From positions 202,836 through 266,835 of the forward strand of contig NZ_CABFWF030000013.1 of assembly GCF_902153245.2 (NCBI RefSeq): DNA of 64,000 bases, read 5' to 3'. Shown in pieces: positions 29,206-36,735 of this stretch. This stretch comes from Pseudorhizobium endolithicum (GTDB lineage: Bacteria; Pseudomonadota; Alphaproteobacteria; Rhizobiales; Rhizobiaceae). Numbering within the stretch: the first letter of the stretch is position 1; every line of letters begins with the position of its first letter. Made by a program: the position numbers and the translations under genes. The notes beneath the pieces are model-generated. The model made no database searches, was not told where the DNA came from, and worked only from the letters and a program-made list of their open reading frames with translations.

Positions 29206-29703
29206 ATGAACAGAAGATCCCCCTCGCGCATCTATTTGCTGCGTCACGCCAGATCGGCCTGGGCACAGCCCGGCGAGCGGGATTTCGATCGGCCGCTGGA
29301 CGAGGAGGGTTTCGCCGAAGCCGAGATCCTCGCCGACAGGGCCGTCGATCTCGGCTACCGCCCGGTCCGCATCGTCAGTTCGACCGCGTTGCGGTGCCGC
29401 CAGACGGCCGAAGCCATGCGCCGCGCCCTGGACCACGACCTGGAACTGCTTTTCGCAGACGAGCTCTACAACGCCTCCTACGATGTCTATCTGGAGATGA
29501 TCGCCAGCACGAACGATGCCGAATCGCTGATGTTCATCGGCCACAATCCCACGATCGAGGAGGTGCTGGAGAGGCTTGCGGGGAGCGACCGGACGGCCGC
29601 GGCGATCCCGACGGGCTATCCGACCGCGGGTCTGGCCGTACTGGATCGCCCGCAAGGCTCCGATGGGCGATACTGGGATATCGTGGATTTCCTGACCGCG
29701 TGA
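29206..29703 (+). CDS. SixA-like histidine phosphatase
   Basis: A 165-residue histidine phosphatase-superfamily protein without the extra lid of phosphoglycerate mutases. The catalytic RHG-like motif is YLLRHARSAWAQPGERDFDR and the second catalytic His lies in LMFIGHNPTIEEV. The domain fits SixA, which dephosphorylates phosphohistidine on Hpt proteins. An Hpt protein is encoded at 36 kb, but no link is shown. The ATG at 29206 follows GGAAAG. The ycjX gene follows 69 bp later. Confidence 0.85.
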   Translation: MNRRSPSRIYLLRHARSAWAQPGERDFDRPLDEEGFAEAEILADRAVDLGYRPVRIVSSTALRCRQTAEAMRRALDHDLELLFADELYNASYDVYLEMIASTNDAESLMFIGHNPTIEEVLERLAGSDRTAAAIPTGYPTAGLAVLDRPQGSDGRYWDIVDFLTA

Positions 29704-29772
29704 AGCCGGCCTGCGGCCGTCTTTCATCGCCGGAATGTCGGCCCTATATAGGCGGAAACAAAGGAACTCGCC

Positions 29773-31242
29773 TTGCCGCCCTCGTTGACCAGCCTGACCG
29801 ACGACGCCCGAATCGCGATCGACAATCTAGCCGACAGAGCCTCCTCCCTCGTTCATCCGACGGTGCGCCTGGGCGTCACGGGCTTGTCGCGCGCGGGCAA
29901 GACCGTGTTCATCTCGTCCTTGGTGCACAACCTGCTCAACGGAGGACGCCTGCCGCTTTTCGAGCCGGTCCGGTCCGGCCGCGTGTCACGCATCCGGCTC
30001 GAGCCGCAGCCTGACGACGCCATTCCCCGCTTCCAGTACGAGGATCACATCCAGTCCCTCATTCGCGAACGGACCTGGCCGGATTCCACCAGGGCCATCT
30101 CCGAACTGCGCATAACGCTCGACTACCAGAGCGCCAGCGGATGGAGCCGCCTGTTCTCGCCGGGACGCCTGTCCATCGACATTGTCGACTATCCCGGCGA
30201 ATGGCTGCTCGACCTTCCGCTGCTCGCCCAGGATTACCGCACGTTCAGCGCCAATACTGTGGCTCTGGCCCGCACCGGCATCCGCGCCGAACTTGCGAAG
30301 GAATGGCTGGCGCTCGCGGGTAGTCTGGATGTCGATGGGCCGGCGGACGAGCTGACCGCACGCCGTCTTGGCGAGGCCTTCGCCGCCTACCTTTTGGCCT
30401 GTAAGTCGGATGAACGCTCGCTCTCGACCCTTCCGCCCGGTCGCTTCCTGATGCCCGGCGACCTCCAAGGTTCCCCGGCGCTGACCTTCGCACCCCTCCC
30501 CCACCTGCCGGACCAGCCGGCGCCGAAGGGCTCGCTGCGGGCGATGATGGAGCGGAGGTACGAGGCCTACAAGACCATCGTCGTCAAGCCGTTCTTCCGC
30601 GAGCATTTTGCGCGGCTCGACCGCCAGATCGTCCTGATCGACGCCCTCCAGGCCATCAACCGAGGCCGCGAGGCCGTGCAGGATCTGGAACGAGCTCTCG
30701 GTGACGTGCTGGCGTGCTTCCGTCCGGGCAGCAACAGCCTCCTGTCGTCTCTCCTCGGCCGCCGGATCGACAGGGTCCTGGTTGCCGCGACGAAGGCCGA
30801 CCATCTCCATCACGAAAGCCACGACAGGCTGGAGCGGATTACCGCCCGCCTCGTCGATCGCGCCATTCAGCGGATCGGCATGGCCGGTGCGGGGATCGAG
30901 GTCATGGCGATCGCCTCGGTGCGGGCCACCCGCGAGGCGACGGTCAGCGAAGGCGGCCACCAACTGCCGGTCATTGTCGGCACGCCCATGGCCGGCGAAA
31001 AGATCGGTGGCGAAGTCTTCGACGGAAAACGCAAGACCGCCGTCTTTCCCGGAGACCTGCCGCGCGATCCGGAAGTCCTGTTCAGGAGCCTGGAATCACC
31101 GGATTCGGAAATGCCCGACATCAACTTCGTCCGGTTCCGCCCACCGGCACTCGAGGAGACCAGCGGCGGGCTGAAGCTGTCGGTTCCCCACATCCGTCTG
31201 GACCGGGCTATGCAGTTTCTCCTGGGAGATCGCCTCGCATGA
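29773..31242 (+). CDS. YcjX-family predicted GTPase/ATPase
   Basis: A 489-residue YcjX/DUF463 protein with a P-loop (GVTGLSRAGKTVFISSL). It has an IDIVDYPGEWLLDLPLL block acting as Walker B-like and a VLVAATKADHLHHES motif like the NKxD base-recognition motif of GTPases. Members are stress-linked (phage-shock or heat-shock genes in enterics), but the biochemical role is not established. The start is a TTG behind AAAGGA. The stop overlaps the ycjF start (ATGA), so the two are co-translated. Confidence 0.88.
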   Translation: MPPSLTSLTDDARIAIDNLADRASSLVHPTVRLGVTGLSRAGKTVFISSLVHNLLNGGRLPLFEPVRSGRVSRIRLEPQPDDAIPRFQYEDHIQSLIRERTWPDSTRAISELRITLDYQSASGWSRLFSPGRLSIDIVDYPGEWLLDLPLLAQDYRTFSANTVALARTGIRAELAKEWLALAGSLDVDGPADELTARRLGEAFAAYLLACKSDERSLSTLPPGRFLMPGDLQGSPALTFAPLPHLPDQPAPKGSLRAMMERRYEAYKTIVVKPFFREHFARLDRQIVLIDALQAINRGREAVQDLERALGDVLACFRPGSNSLLSSLLGRRIDRVLVAATKADHLHHESHDRLERITARLVDRAIQRIGMAGAGIEVMAIASVRATREATVSEGGHQLPVIVGTPMAGEKIGGEVFDGKRKTAVFPGDLPRDPEVLFRSLESPDSEMPDINFVRFRPPALEETSGGLKLSVPHIRLDRAMQFLLGDRLA

Positions 31243-32306
31243 CGGCTTTGGACAACAACGGGCGCCGCCCCGGCGCCTTTCGCATCGACGAGGAGGCAGG
31301 CAGCCCGTCCGCCTCCGCGGTTCGCCGTGCCCCGAGAAGCTTCGAGGGAAACGTCATCGTCACTCCGGACGAACGGGATCCCTTCGTCACGCCGCCCGAA
31401 CTCGCGGGCCAGGAAGTACCGGTTGCGGAACCGCGGAGCCGCCGGCGGTTCTCCTTCGCCAACGTTGCCCTTGCCGCCTTCGGCACCTTTCTTTCGCTTG
31501 CCTTCGGCCTGTGGGCGGATGGTGTGGTTCGCGACCTCTTTACCCGCTCCGACTGGCTCGGCTATGCCGCGCTGACCGTGCTTGCAATCGGTCTGCTGGC
31601 GATCGCCGTCGTCGTCGGCCGCGAGGTCACCGGCCTGATGCGGCTTTCGGCGGTCCAGTCCCTCAAGGCGGAGGCGGAAGCGGCGGCGACCGCCCCGCTT
31701 CCCGGCCCGGCCCGCGCCGTGGTCGCAAGCCTCTCCGGCATCCTGTCGCATCGTGCCGAGACGGCCAGGGGACGAGCGGTGCTGGACGCGACCCGGGACG
31801 AGGTCATCGACGGCCCCCAACTGATCGATCTTGCCGAACGGGAATTGCTTGGTCCTCTGGACCGCCAAGCCCGCGCGCTGATCCTCAACGCCTCTAAGCG
31901 TGTCTCCGTCGTCACCGCCGTCAGCCCCAGGGCGATTGTCGATCTCGCCTACGTGGTCTTCGAGGTATCGCGCCTGGTGCGCGCAATGGCGGAGCTCTAC
32001 GGAGGCCGGCCCGGCAGGCTCGGATTGTTTCGGCTCATGCGCGATGTCGTCGCGCATCTCGCGGTCACCGGCTCGATTGCGGTGGGAGATGGTCTGGCGC
32101 AGCAGGTTCTGGGGCACGGCGTGGCCGCGAAACTGTCCAAGCGTCTGGGTGAAGGTGTCATCAACGGCCTCCTCACCGCGCGGATCGGCATCGCGGCGAT
32201 GGACCTCTGCCGGCCCCTTCCCTTCCGCGCCTTGAAGCGACCGGGGATCGGCGACTTCCTCGCCGATCTCGCTCCTCTCGGCGGCAGCCGCGACGAGCGT
32301 CAGTGA
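31239..32306 (+). CDS. YcjF/DUF697-family membrane protein (TIGR01620-like)
   Basis: A 355-residue protein. A disordered N-terminus of about 70 residues leads to two membrane helices (ANVALAAFGTFLSLAFGL and LGYAALTVLAIGLLAIAVVV) and then a helical DUF697 domain. That domain contains VSPRAIVDLAYVVFEVSRLV and LTARIGIAAMDLCRPLPF. It is always paired with YcjX in proteobacteria; the role is unknown, perhaps a membrane partner of the YcjX NTPase. The start ATG overlaps the ycjX stop by 4 bp. Confidence 0.88.
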   Translation: MTALDNNGRRPGAFRIDEEAGSPSASAVRRAPRSFEGNVIVTPDERDPFVTPPELAGQEVPVAEPRSRRRFSFANVALAAFGTFLSLAFGLWADGVVRDLFTRSDWLGYAALTVLAIGLLAIAVVVGREVTGLMRLSAVQSLKAEAEAAATAPLPGPARAVVASLSGILSHRAETARGRAVLDATRDEVIDGPQLIDLAERELLGPLDRQARALILNASKRVSVVTAVSPRAIVDLAYVVFEVSRLVRAMAELYGGRPGRLGLFRLMRDVVAHLAVTGSIAVGDGLAQQVLGHGVAAKLSKRLGEGVINGLLTARIGIAAMDLCRPLPFRALKRPGIGDFLADLAPLGGSRDERQ

Positions 32307-32408
32307 CCCTTTTTAGTCCCGGCGGCAGGCGCGTGGATACCAGTCGTTAACCATTCCGGCCGTAGATTGCATGCTCGCAAACGGGTTGGCACTCGCCGGG
32401 AAAGACAC

Positions 32409-32957
32409 ATGTATCTGCGCACCTTTTCGCTGATTGGCGGGCTTGCCGCCGCACTTGTCGCCACGTCGGCGCTCGCGCCTGCCGCATCGGCAGCCCCACG
32501 CGACAAGGCCTTCTTCCAGACGGTCGCCGGCACGTGGAAAGGGCCCGGCGAGATCGTGGCGGGCAAGTACAAGGGCACCAAGTTCAACTGCAACCTGACA
32601 GGCGAAGCGGTGGCCGATGCCGCCGCCGGCATCAAGCTTGACGGGACCTGCCGCGTCGGCGTCTTCAAGCAGCCCATGTCTGCCGTCATCACCCAGAACG
32701 GCAAGGGCTACAAGGGCAAGTTCCTCGATGGCGCCGAGGGCAAGGGCCTCGACATCATTTCGGGCGCGGTCAACGGCGACAAGGTCGTCGTCGGCATCAA
32801 TCGCGCGCAGCTGAACGGCGCGATGGTCGCCAGCCTCCGCGACGAAAACACGATGAACATCACCATTTCGGTCAAGGTCGAGGACCAGATGATCCCGGTC
32901 ATCGGACTGACGCTCGACCGCGACCTCGATACGATCGCGGTCGGCTCCATCCGCTGA
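32409..32957 (+). CDS. Exported protein of unknown function
   Basis: A 182-residue protein with a clear signal peptide (TFSLIGGLAAALVATSALAP, ending ASAAP), so periplasmic. The mature part is mostly beta, with alternating short strands such as FFQTVAGTWKGPGEIVAGK and GYKGKFLDGAEGKGLDIISG. It has a Cys pair in FNCNLTGE and LDGTCRVG that could form a disulfide. I do not recognise the family; a small barrel is possible. A GTTAACCAT motif, similar to a CtrA half-site, lies 55 bp upstream at 32346. It converges with folK. Confidence 0.75.
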   Translation: MYLRTFSLIGGLAAALVATSALAPAASAAPRDKAFFQTVAGTWKGPGEIVAGKYKGTKFNCNLTGEAVADAAAGIKLDGTCRVGVFKQPMSAVITQNGKGYKGKFLDGAEGKGLDIISGAVNGDKVVVGINRAQLNGAMVASLRDENTMNITISVKVEDQMIPVIGLTLDRDLDTIAVGSIR

Positions 32958-32970
32958 TCGCCGGCGCCCG

Positions 32971-33477
32971 CTATCGCTGCCGCCACCAGTCGCCGGTCTC
33001 GCCGACCACCTGGATTCCACTGGTGTCGGCCGTCTCCAGCCATTCCGATACGGTCTTGACTCCAATGCGCATCTTCGGAGCGATGTCGGCGAGCGGCATC
33101 AGCACAAAGCTCCGTTCGGTCATACGTGGATGCGGCAGGGTGAGCCGGTCGCTCTCGGCCTGTCGTCCCTCGTAGGCGAGGATGTCGATATCGATCGTCC
33201 GCGGCCCCCACCGCTCCAGGCGTTCCCTCTTCATGCCGCGCTCGATCGAAAGGCAGACGTCCAGCAATTCCTCCGGCTCCAGCGAGGTCGCGATAACGGC
33301 GCAGCAGTTGAAGAAGTCGGCCTGGTCCGTCTTGCCCCAAGGCGGCGTCTGGTAGAGGCGCGAGACCGCTTCGATCCTGCAATCGGCGCGCTCGTCCAGG
33401 CACCTCAGCGCCTGCGCCATCGCCGCCGGAGGATCCCCGATATTGCCGCCGAGCCCCAGGGCGGCCTTCGCCGTCAT
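32971..33477 (-). CDS. folK: 6-hydroxymethyl-7,8-dihydropterin pyrophosphokinase
   Basis: A 168-residue HPPK that transfers pyrophosphate from ATP to the pterin in folate synthesis. Signatures are ALGLGGNIGDPPAAM, FFNCCAVIATSLEPEELL, RWGPRTIDIDIL (metal-binding Asp pair) and LPHPRMTERSFVLMPL. The ATG at 33477 was chosen. A TTG at 33486 overlaps the folB stop and is also possible. It is the last gene of folP-folB-folK. Confidence 0.95.
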   Translation of the reverse strand: MTAKAALGLGGNIGDPPAAMAQALRCLDERADCRIEAVSRLYQTPPWGKTDQADFFNCCAVIATSLEPEELLDVCLSIERGMKRERLERWGPRTIDIDILAYEGRQAESDRLTLPHPRMTERSFVLMPLADIAPKMRIGVKTVSEWLETADTSGIQVVGETGDWWRQR

Positions 33478-33482
33478 GCCGT

Positions 33483-33848
33483 TCAAGGCCGATGCTCGAC
33501 ACGCACTTCGGCGTAGTCCAGGACCCCCTGGACCGGGGCGCTCGGCTTGCGCAGGGTGATCGCCGTCCTGACGATCTGTGGAAATGTGTCACAGAGTGCC
33601 CTGGCTATGTCCATCGCCAGCGCCTCGATCAGCTTGCGCTGTCTGCCCGTAACGACCTTCTCGATCAGCGAAAACGCCACGCCGTAGTCCACCGTATGCT
33701 CCACGAGGTCGGTGCTGAGCACGTCGCCGGCCTCGACCTCCATCTCGGCATCCACGAAGAACCGCTGTCCCAGCCGGTTTTCCTCGGGAAGCACGCCATG
33801 CCGCGCGAAGAAGGCGCAGTTCTTCAGGGTGATCACATAGGTGCTCAT
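33483..33848 (-). CDS. folB: Dihydroneopterin aldolase
   Basis: A 121-residue enzyme that cleaves dihydroneopterin to hydroxymethyl-dihydropterin, feeding FolK. The family opening ITLKNCAFFARHGVLPEE, the DYGVAFSLIEKVV block and the conserved Lys region ITLRKPSAPV are present. The start ATG overlaps the folP stop (ATGA), and folK begins right after its stop, so the three genes are a tight operon. Confidence 0.95.
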   Translation of the reverse strand: MSTYVITLKNCAFFARHGVLPEENRLGQRFFVDAEMEVEAGDVLSTDLVEHTVDYGVAFSLIEKVVTGRQRKLIEALAMDIARALCDTFPQIVRTAITLRKPSAPVQGVLDYAEVRVEHRP

Positions 33849-34741
33849 GGTGTCCGTTCCGTTTCCTGGGCTTGCAGCACCGCGTCGGCAATGGCGAGTG
33901 CATCGCGGTTGGCCGCAACGTCGTGGACCCGGAAGATGGCGGCCCCGGCCAGACGCAGGATCGCCGTGGTCGCGGCCGTGCCGACATCCCGGTCCGATGC
34001 CTTCTCCCGCCCCGTCGCCGATCCGATGAAGCGTTTGCGAGACGTGCCGACGAGCCAGGGCAGGCCCAGCGTCTGCAGCTCACGGAACCGGGCCATCAGT
34101 TCCAGGTTTTCTTCCGCATTCTTGGCGAAGCCGAAACCGGGATCGAGCACGACCGCGTCCCGGTCGACGCCCGCGGCGTCCGCTATGCCGAGCGACACGC
34201 CGAAGAAGCGCCTCTGGTCCTCGATGACGTCCGTGGCGATTTCGCCTTCCCTGCCCCGTCCGGTATGCATGATGCAAAGACCGGCTGCCAGCTCCGCAGC
34301 CACGGCGGCCACATCGGGTTCGCGCTGCAGGCCATGGACGTCGTTGATGACATGCGCTCCGGCCGCCACCGCCAGCCGCGCCGTCTCCGCCCTGTAGGTG
34401 TCGACGGAAATCAGTGCATCCGTCTGCCGCGCAAGCTGCTCTATCACCGGCAGCACCCGGTCCTGTTCTTCGACCGCGCTTACCGGAGCCGCCCCCGGGC
34501 GCGTCGATTCCCCGCCCACGTCCAGGATGGCCGCGCCCTCGCCGGCGCAGGCGAGCCCATGAGCGACCGCATCCTGAACCGCGAGATGCAGTCCGCCGTC
34601 GGAAAAGGAATCCGGGGTGACGTTGATGATCGCCATGATATGGCCGCGGTTGCCCAGTTCAAGCACACGGCCCCGGCCGACTTTCCAGTCCCTGGAGAAC
34701 CGCGGCGCCGGTTCGGCATCATTTCTGCGGGAGTAACGCAA
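33845..34741 (-). CDS. folP: Dihydropteroate synthase
   Basis: A TIM-barrel enzyme that joins hydroxymethyl-dihydropterin pyrophosphate and p-aminobenzoate; it is the sulfonamide target. The motifs MAIINVTPDSFSDGGL, DVGGESTRPGA, VINDVHGL, LDPGFGFAKNAEEN and WLVGTSRKRFIG are diagnostic. No ATG is available near the expected start. I chose the TTG at 34741 (298 residues); another TTG at 34801 gives 318 residues but would run into the divergent DUF922 gene. The gene starts the folPBK operon. Confidence 0.93.
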   Translation of the reverse strand: MRYSRRNDAEPAPRFSRDWKVGRGRVLELGNRGHIMAIINVTPDSFSDGGLHLAVQDAVAHGLACAGEGAAILDVGGESTRPGAAPVSAVEEQDRVLPVIEQLARQTDALISVDTYRAETARLAVAAGAHVINDVHGLQREPDVAAVAAELAAGLCIMHTGRGREGEIATDVIEDQRRFFGVSLGIADAAGVDRDAVVLDPGFGFAKNAEENLELMARFRELQTLGLPWLVGTSRKRFIGSATGREKASDRDVGTAATTAILRLAGAAIFRVHDVAANRDALAIADAVLQAQETERTP

Positions 34742-34818
34742 ATTTATCTGCCTCTGTGTTGCGCTGTCGACGCCTATGCCCCAAGCTTCAATGAAGTTCA
34801 ATGTCCGCAGGCCGCAGA

Positions 34819-35439
34819 ATGTCCCTGATTCCCCGTTTCCGCCGTGCCGTCGGCGGCGTTCTTGCGTGCCTGATGCTCTCCACCACCGCCGGCGCCGACC
34901 CGCTGATCAGCAAGACCTACGGCTATTTCAGCATCGGCGGCAGGACGGCCGAGGATCTGGACCGCGAACTGGAGAGACGCGGGCCGATGACACGCGCCAC
35001 GGGCCATCGTCATCCGGGTGCCACCGAGATCAAGTTCGGTGGTGAAGTCACCTATATCGAGCGCGGCGGACGCTGCACCGTGGGGGGCGCGAAAGTGACG
35101 CTCCGCACGCACCTCATCCTTCCGCGCTGGAACAACAGGCGCGGCGCGGGAAAGGATCTGCGCTTCATCTGGGACACCCTCTCGGCCGACATCAAACGTC
35201 ATGAGGAGCGCCATGCGGAAATCGCGCGGAGCTATGCGCGGACGCTGGAGCGCGACCTCCTGAAACTTCGGCCGGCGGCGAGCTGCGAGAAGCTGGAGCA
35301 GGAGGTCGGTTCCGTCACCCGGCGCGTGCTGGAGGCCCATGACCGCGATCAACTGCGGTTCGACGTGGTGGAATCGAAGAACTTCGACAACCGGATGATG
35401 CGGCTTCTCAAATACCGGCTGGGGCAGAACGGCGGCTAG
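34819..35439 (+). CDS. Exported DUF922-family, predicted Zn-dependent protease
   Basis: A 206-residue protein with an N-terminal signal peptide (VGGVLACLMLSTTAGA) and a DUF922 domain. The predicted zinc motif is DIKRHEERHAEIA, in which HEERH fits HExxH. The opening YGYFSIGGRTAEDLDREL is typical of the family, and two Cys (GRCTVGG and ASCEKLE) may pair. Protease activity is predicted only from the motif. The ATG at 34819 was preferred to one at 34801. It is divergent from folP. Confidence 0.82.
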   Translation: MSLIPRFRRAVGGVLACLMLSTTAGADPLISKTYGYFSIGGRTAEDLDRELERRGPMTRATGHRHPGATEIKFGGEVTYIERGGRCTVGGAKVTLRTHLILPRWNNRRGAGKDLRFIWDTLSADIKRHEERHAEIARSYARTLERDLLKLRPAASCEKLEQEVGSVTRRVLEAHDRDQLRFDVVESKNFDNRMMRLLKYRLGQNGG

Positions 35440-35472
35440 CCGACGCCACCAGGCGGTCGTCTTCCGCAGATG

Positions 35473-35793
35473 TCAGGCTTGCCGTTCCGGCACATTGACG
35501 ACCAGGCCCTCAAGCGCATCGGTCATCTTGATCTGGCAGGAAAGTCTCGACGTGGGTCTCACCTCATAGGCGAAATCCAGCATGTCCTCCTCCATCGGAG
35601 ACGGCGGGCCGACAGTATCCGCCCAGGCATCGTCCACATAGACGTGACAGGTGGCACAGGCGCAGGCGCCGCCGCACTCGGCCTCGATTCCTGGCACGGA
35701 ATTGCGCACGGCATTCTCCATCACCGTCGATCCGTTGCTCGCATCGATATCGAAGCGCGTTCCGTCGAAGGCGACGATCGTCAGTTTCGTCAT
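35473..35793 (-). CDS. Adrenodoxin-type 2Fe-2S ferredoxin
   Basis: A 106-residue soluble electron carrier. Cluster ligands are in [15 protein letters not shown] (Cys-x5-Cys-x2-Cys) with the fourth Cys in [11 protein letters not shown]. The [10 protein letters not shown] and [17 protein letters not shown] context marks the vertebrate-type (adrenodoxin or Isc/FdVI-like) branch. It could serve iron-sulfur assembly or a P450, and no partner gene is adjacent. It converges with the DUF922 gene. Confidence 0.9.
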   Translation of the reverse strand: MTKLTIVAFDGTRFDIDASNGSTVMENAVRNSVPGIEAECGGACACATCHVYVDDAWADTVGPPSPMEEDMLDFAYEVRPTSRLSCQIKMTDALEGLVVNVPERQA

Positions 35794-35905
35794 GATCAGG
35801 AAATCCGGTAAGAACAGTCTCTAGGCGGGGCCGGTCTTCGGCCAAATCCGCCGGACAGTCAACATAGGAACCTCTCCCGGCACCGGCAATGGTGGCCGGA
35901 AAAGC

Positions 35906-36274
35906 TTACCGGGAAAGCTTCAGGATGAAGTTTTCGGCCTCGACCACGGCAGCGCTTAACTTGGAAAACAGCAGCGCGTCCGCCCCCTTCTCCTCGATGC
36001 GCATCGCTGCGTCCGCCACGGTAAAGGCGCCGACGGAGTTTGCCGCCCCTCTCAGCCTGTGGGCGGCGGCGCGGACGGTGGCCTGATCGGCCCCGCCCAT
36101 CTCCTGCAGCGCCCGCCTTGCCTGCCGGGCGAATATCTGCAGGATCTCGTCCTCGAGGCACCTGTCGCCCATGGTCTGCCCGGCAAGATGGACGAGATCG
36201 ATAGGCCGGGAGTGTGAGGGACAGGCCGCGCGATCGCTGACCGGAACCTCGAATGCAATAGCTGGCACAGCCAT
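35906..36274 (-). CDS. Stand-alone Hpt (histidine phosphotransfer) protein
   Basis: A 122-residue single-domain Hpt protein. The phospho-acceptor motif is AAHRLRGAANSVGA (HxLxGxA). Flanking helices (EDEILQIFARQARRAL and AMRIEEKGADALLF) complete the four-helix bundle. It passes phosphate between a hybrid kinase and a response regulator; the partners are not adjacent. It is divergent from the GPR gene across a 461-bp gap. CckA and a SixA-like phosphatase are elsewhere in the window, but a connection is only a guess. Confidence 0.88.
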   Translation of the reverse strand: MAVPAIAFEVPVSDRAACPSHSRPIDLVHLAGQTMGDRCLEDEILQIFARQARRALQEMGGADQATVRAAAHRLRGAANSVGAFTVADAAMRIEEKGADALLFSKLSAAVVEAENFILKLSR

Positions 36275-36735
36275 GATGCGGATACCTCTTAACCTGAACT
36301 GCTTCGACCTTGCCCGCCAAGGCGCTTCATCCGGTTAAATTCGCCCCCGCGATGCGCCGGATTCTGACGCTATGGTTAATTTCCGCTAAGATCCTTGATT
36401 TATGGGGCTTTCGGCGGATTTTATGGTTTAAATCCTGTTAACAACCCGACGCCCCCTTTTAACCGCTCCGGGTGCCCGAATTGTTTAGCTACCGTAGATG
36501 TGTCACTACAATACAGTTGGAATGGCGAGAGTCCCCTCCCGCCTCCAGGGATGGCCCGGCGGTAAGTTTTCCTTATCATCCGTTTGGAAGAAGGCTATCC
36601 GGAAGTGAAATGAAACGGGAAATACCGACATCATGACGGTGCGGGTTTCCGGCAGGCAGTATCTCATCTTTCCTTCTGCGGGCGGGCAGAGCGGAGACGG
36701 GGTGGCCGGGCGAGTATGTAGCGAGGCGTAACCGC
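36275..36735. promoter_or_regulatory. Long intergenic region upstream of GPR with CtrA-like motifs
   Basis: A 461-bp gap between the divergent Hpt and GPR genes with no convincing gene. It holds ATGGTTAA at 36372-36379 (reverse of the CtrA half-site TTAACCAT), ATGGTTTAA at 36423-36431, and TTAA-N6-TTAA at 36428-36441. These suggest CtrA-type control, though none is a perfect TTAA-N7-TTAA. The AT-rich middle is likely where both promoters lie. Confidence 0.45.

Noticed and set aside
36522..36608. 28-codon basic ORF upstream of GPR
   Set aside because: Weak ribosome binding site and no visible conservation signal; chance is the simplest explanation.
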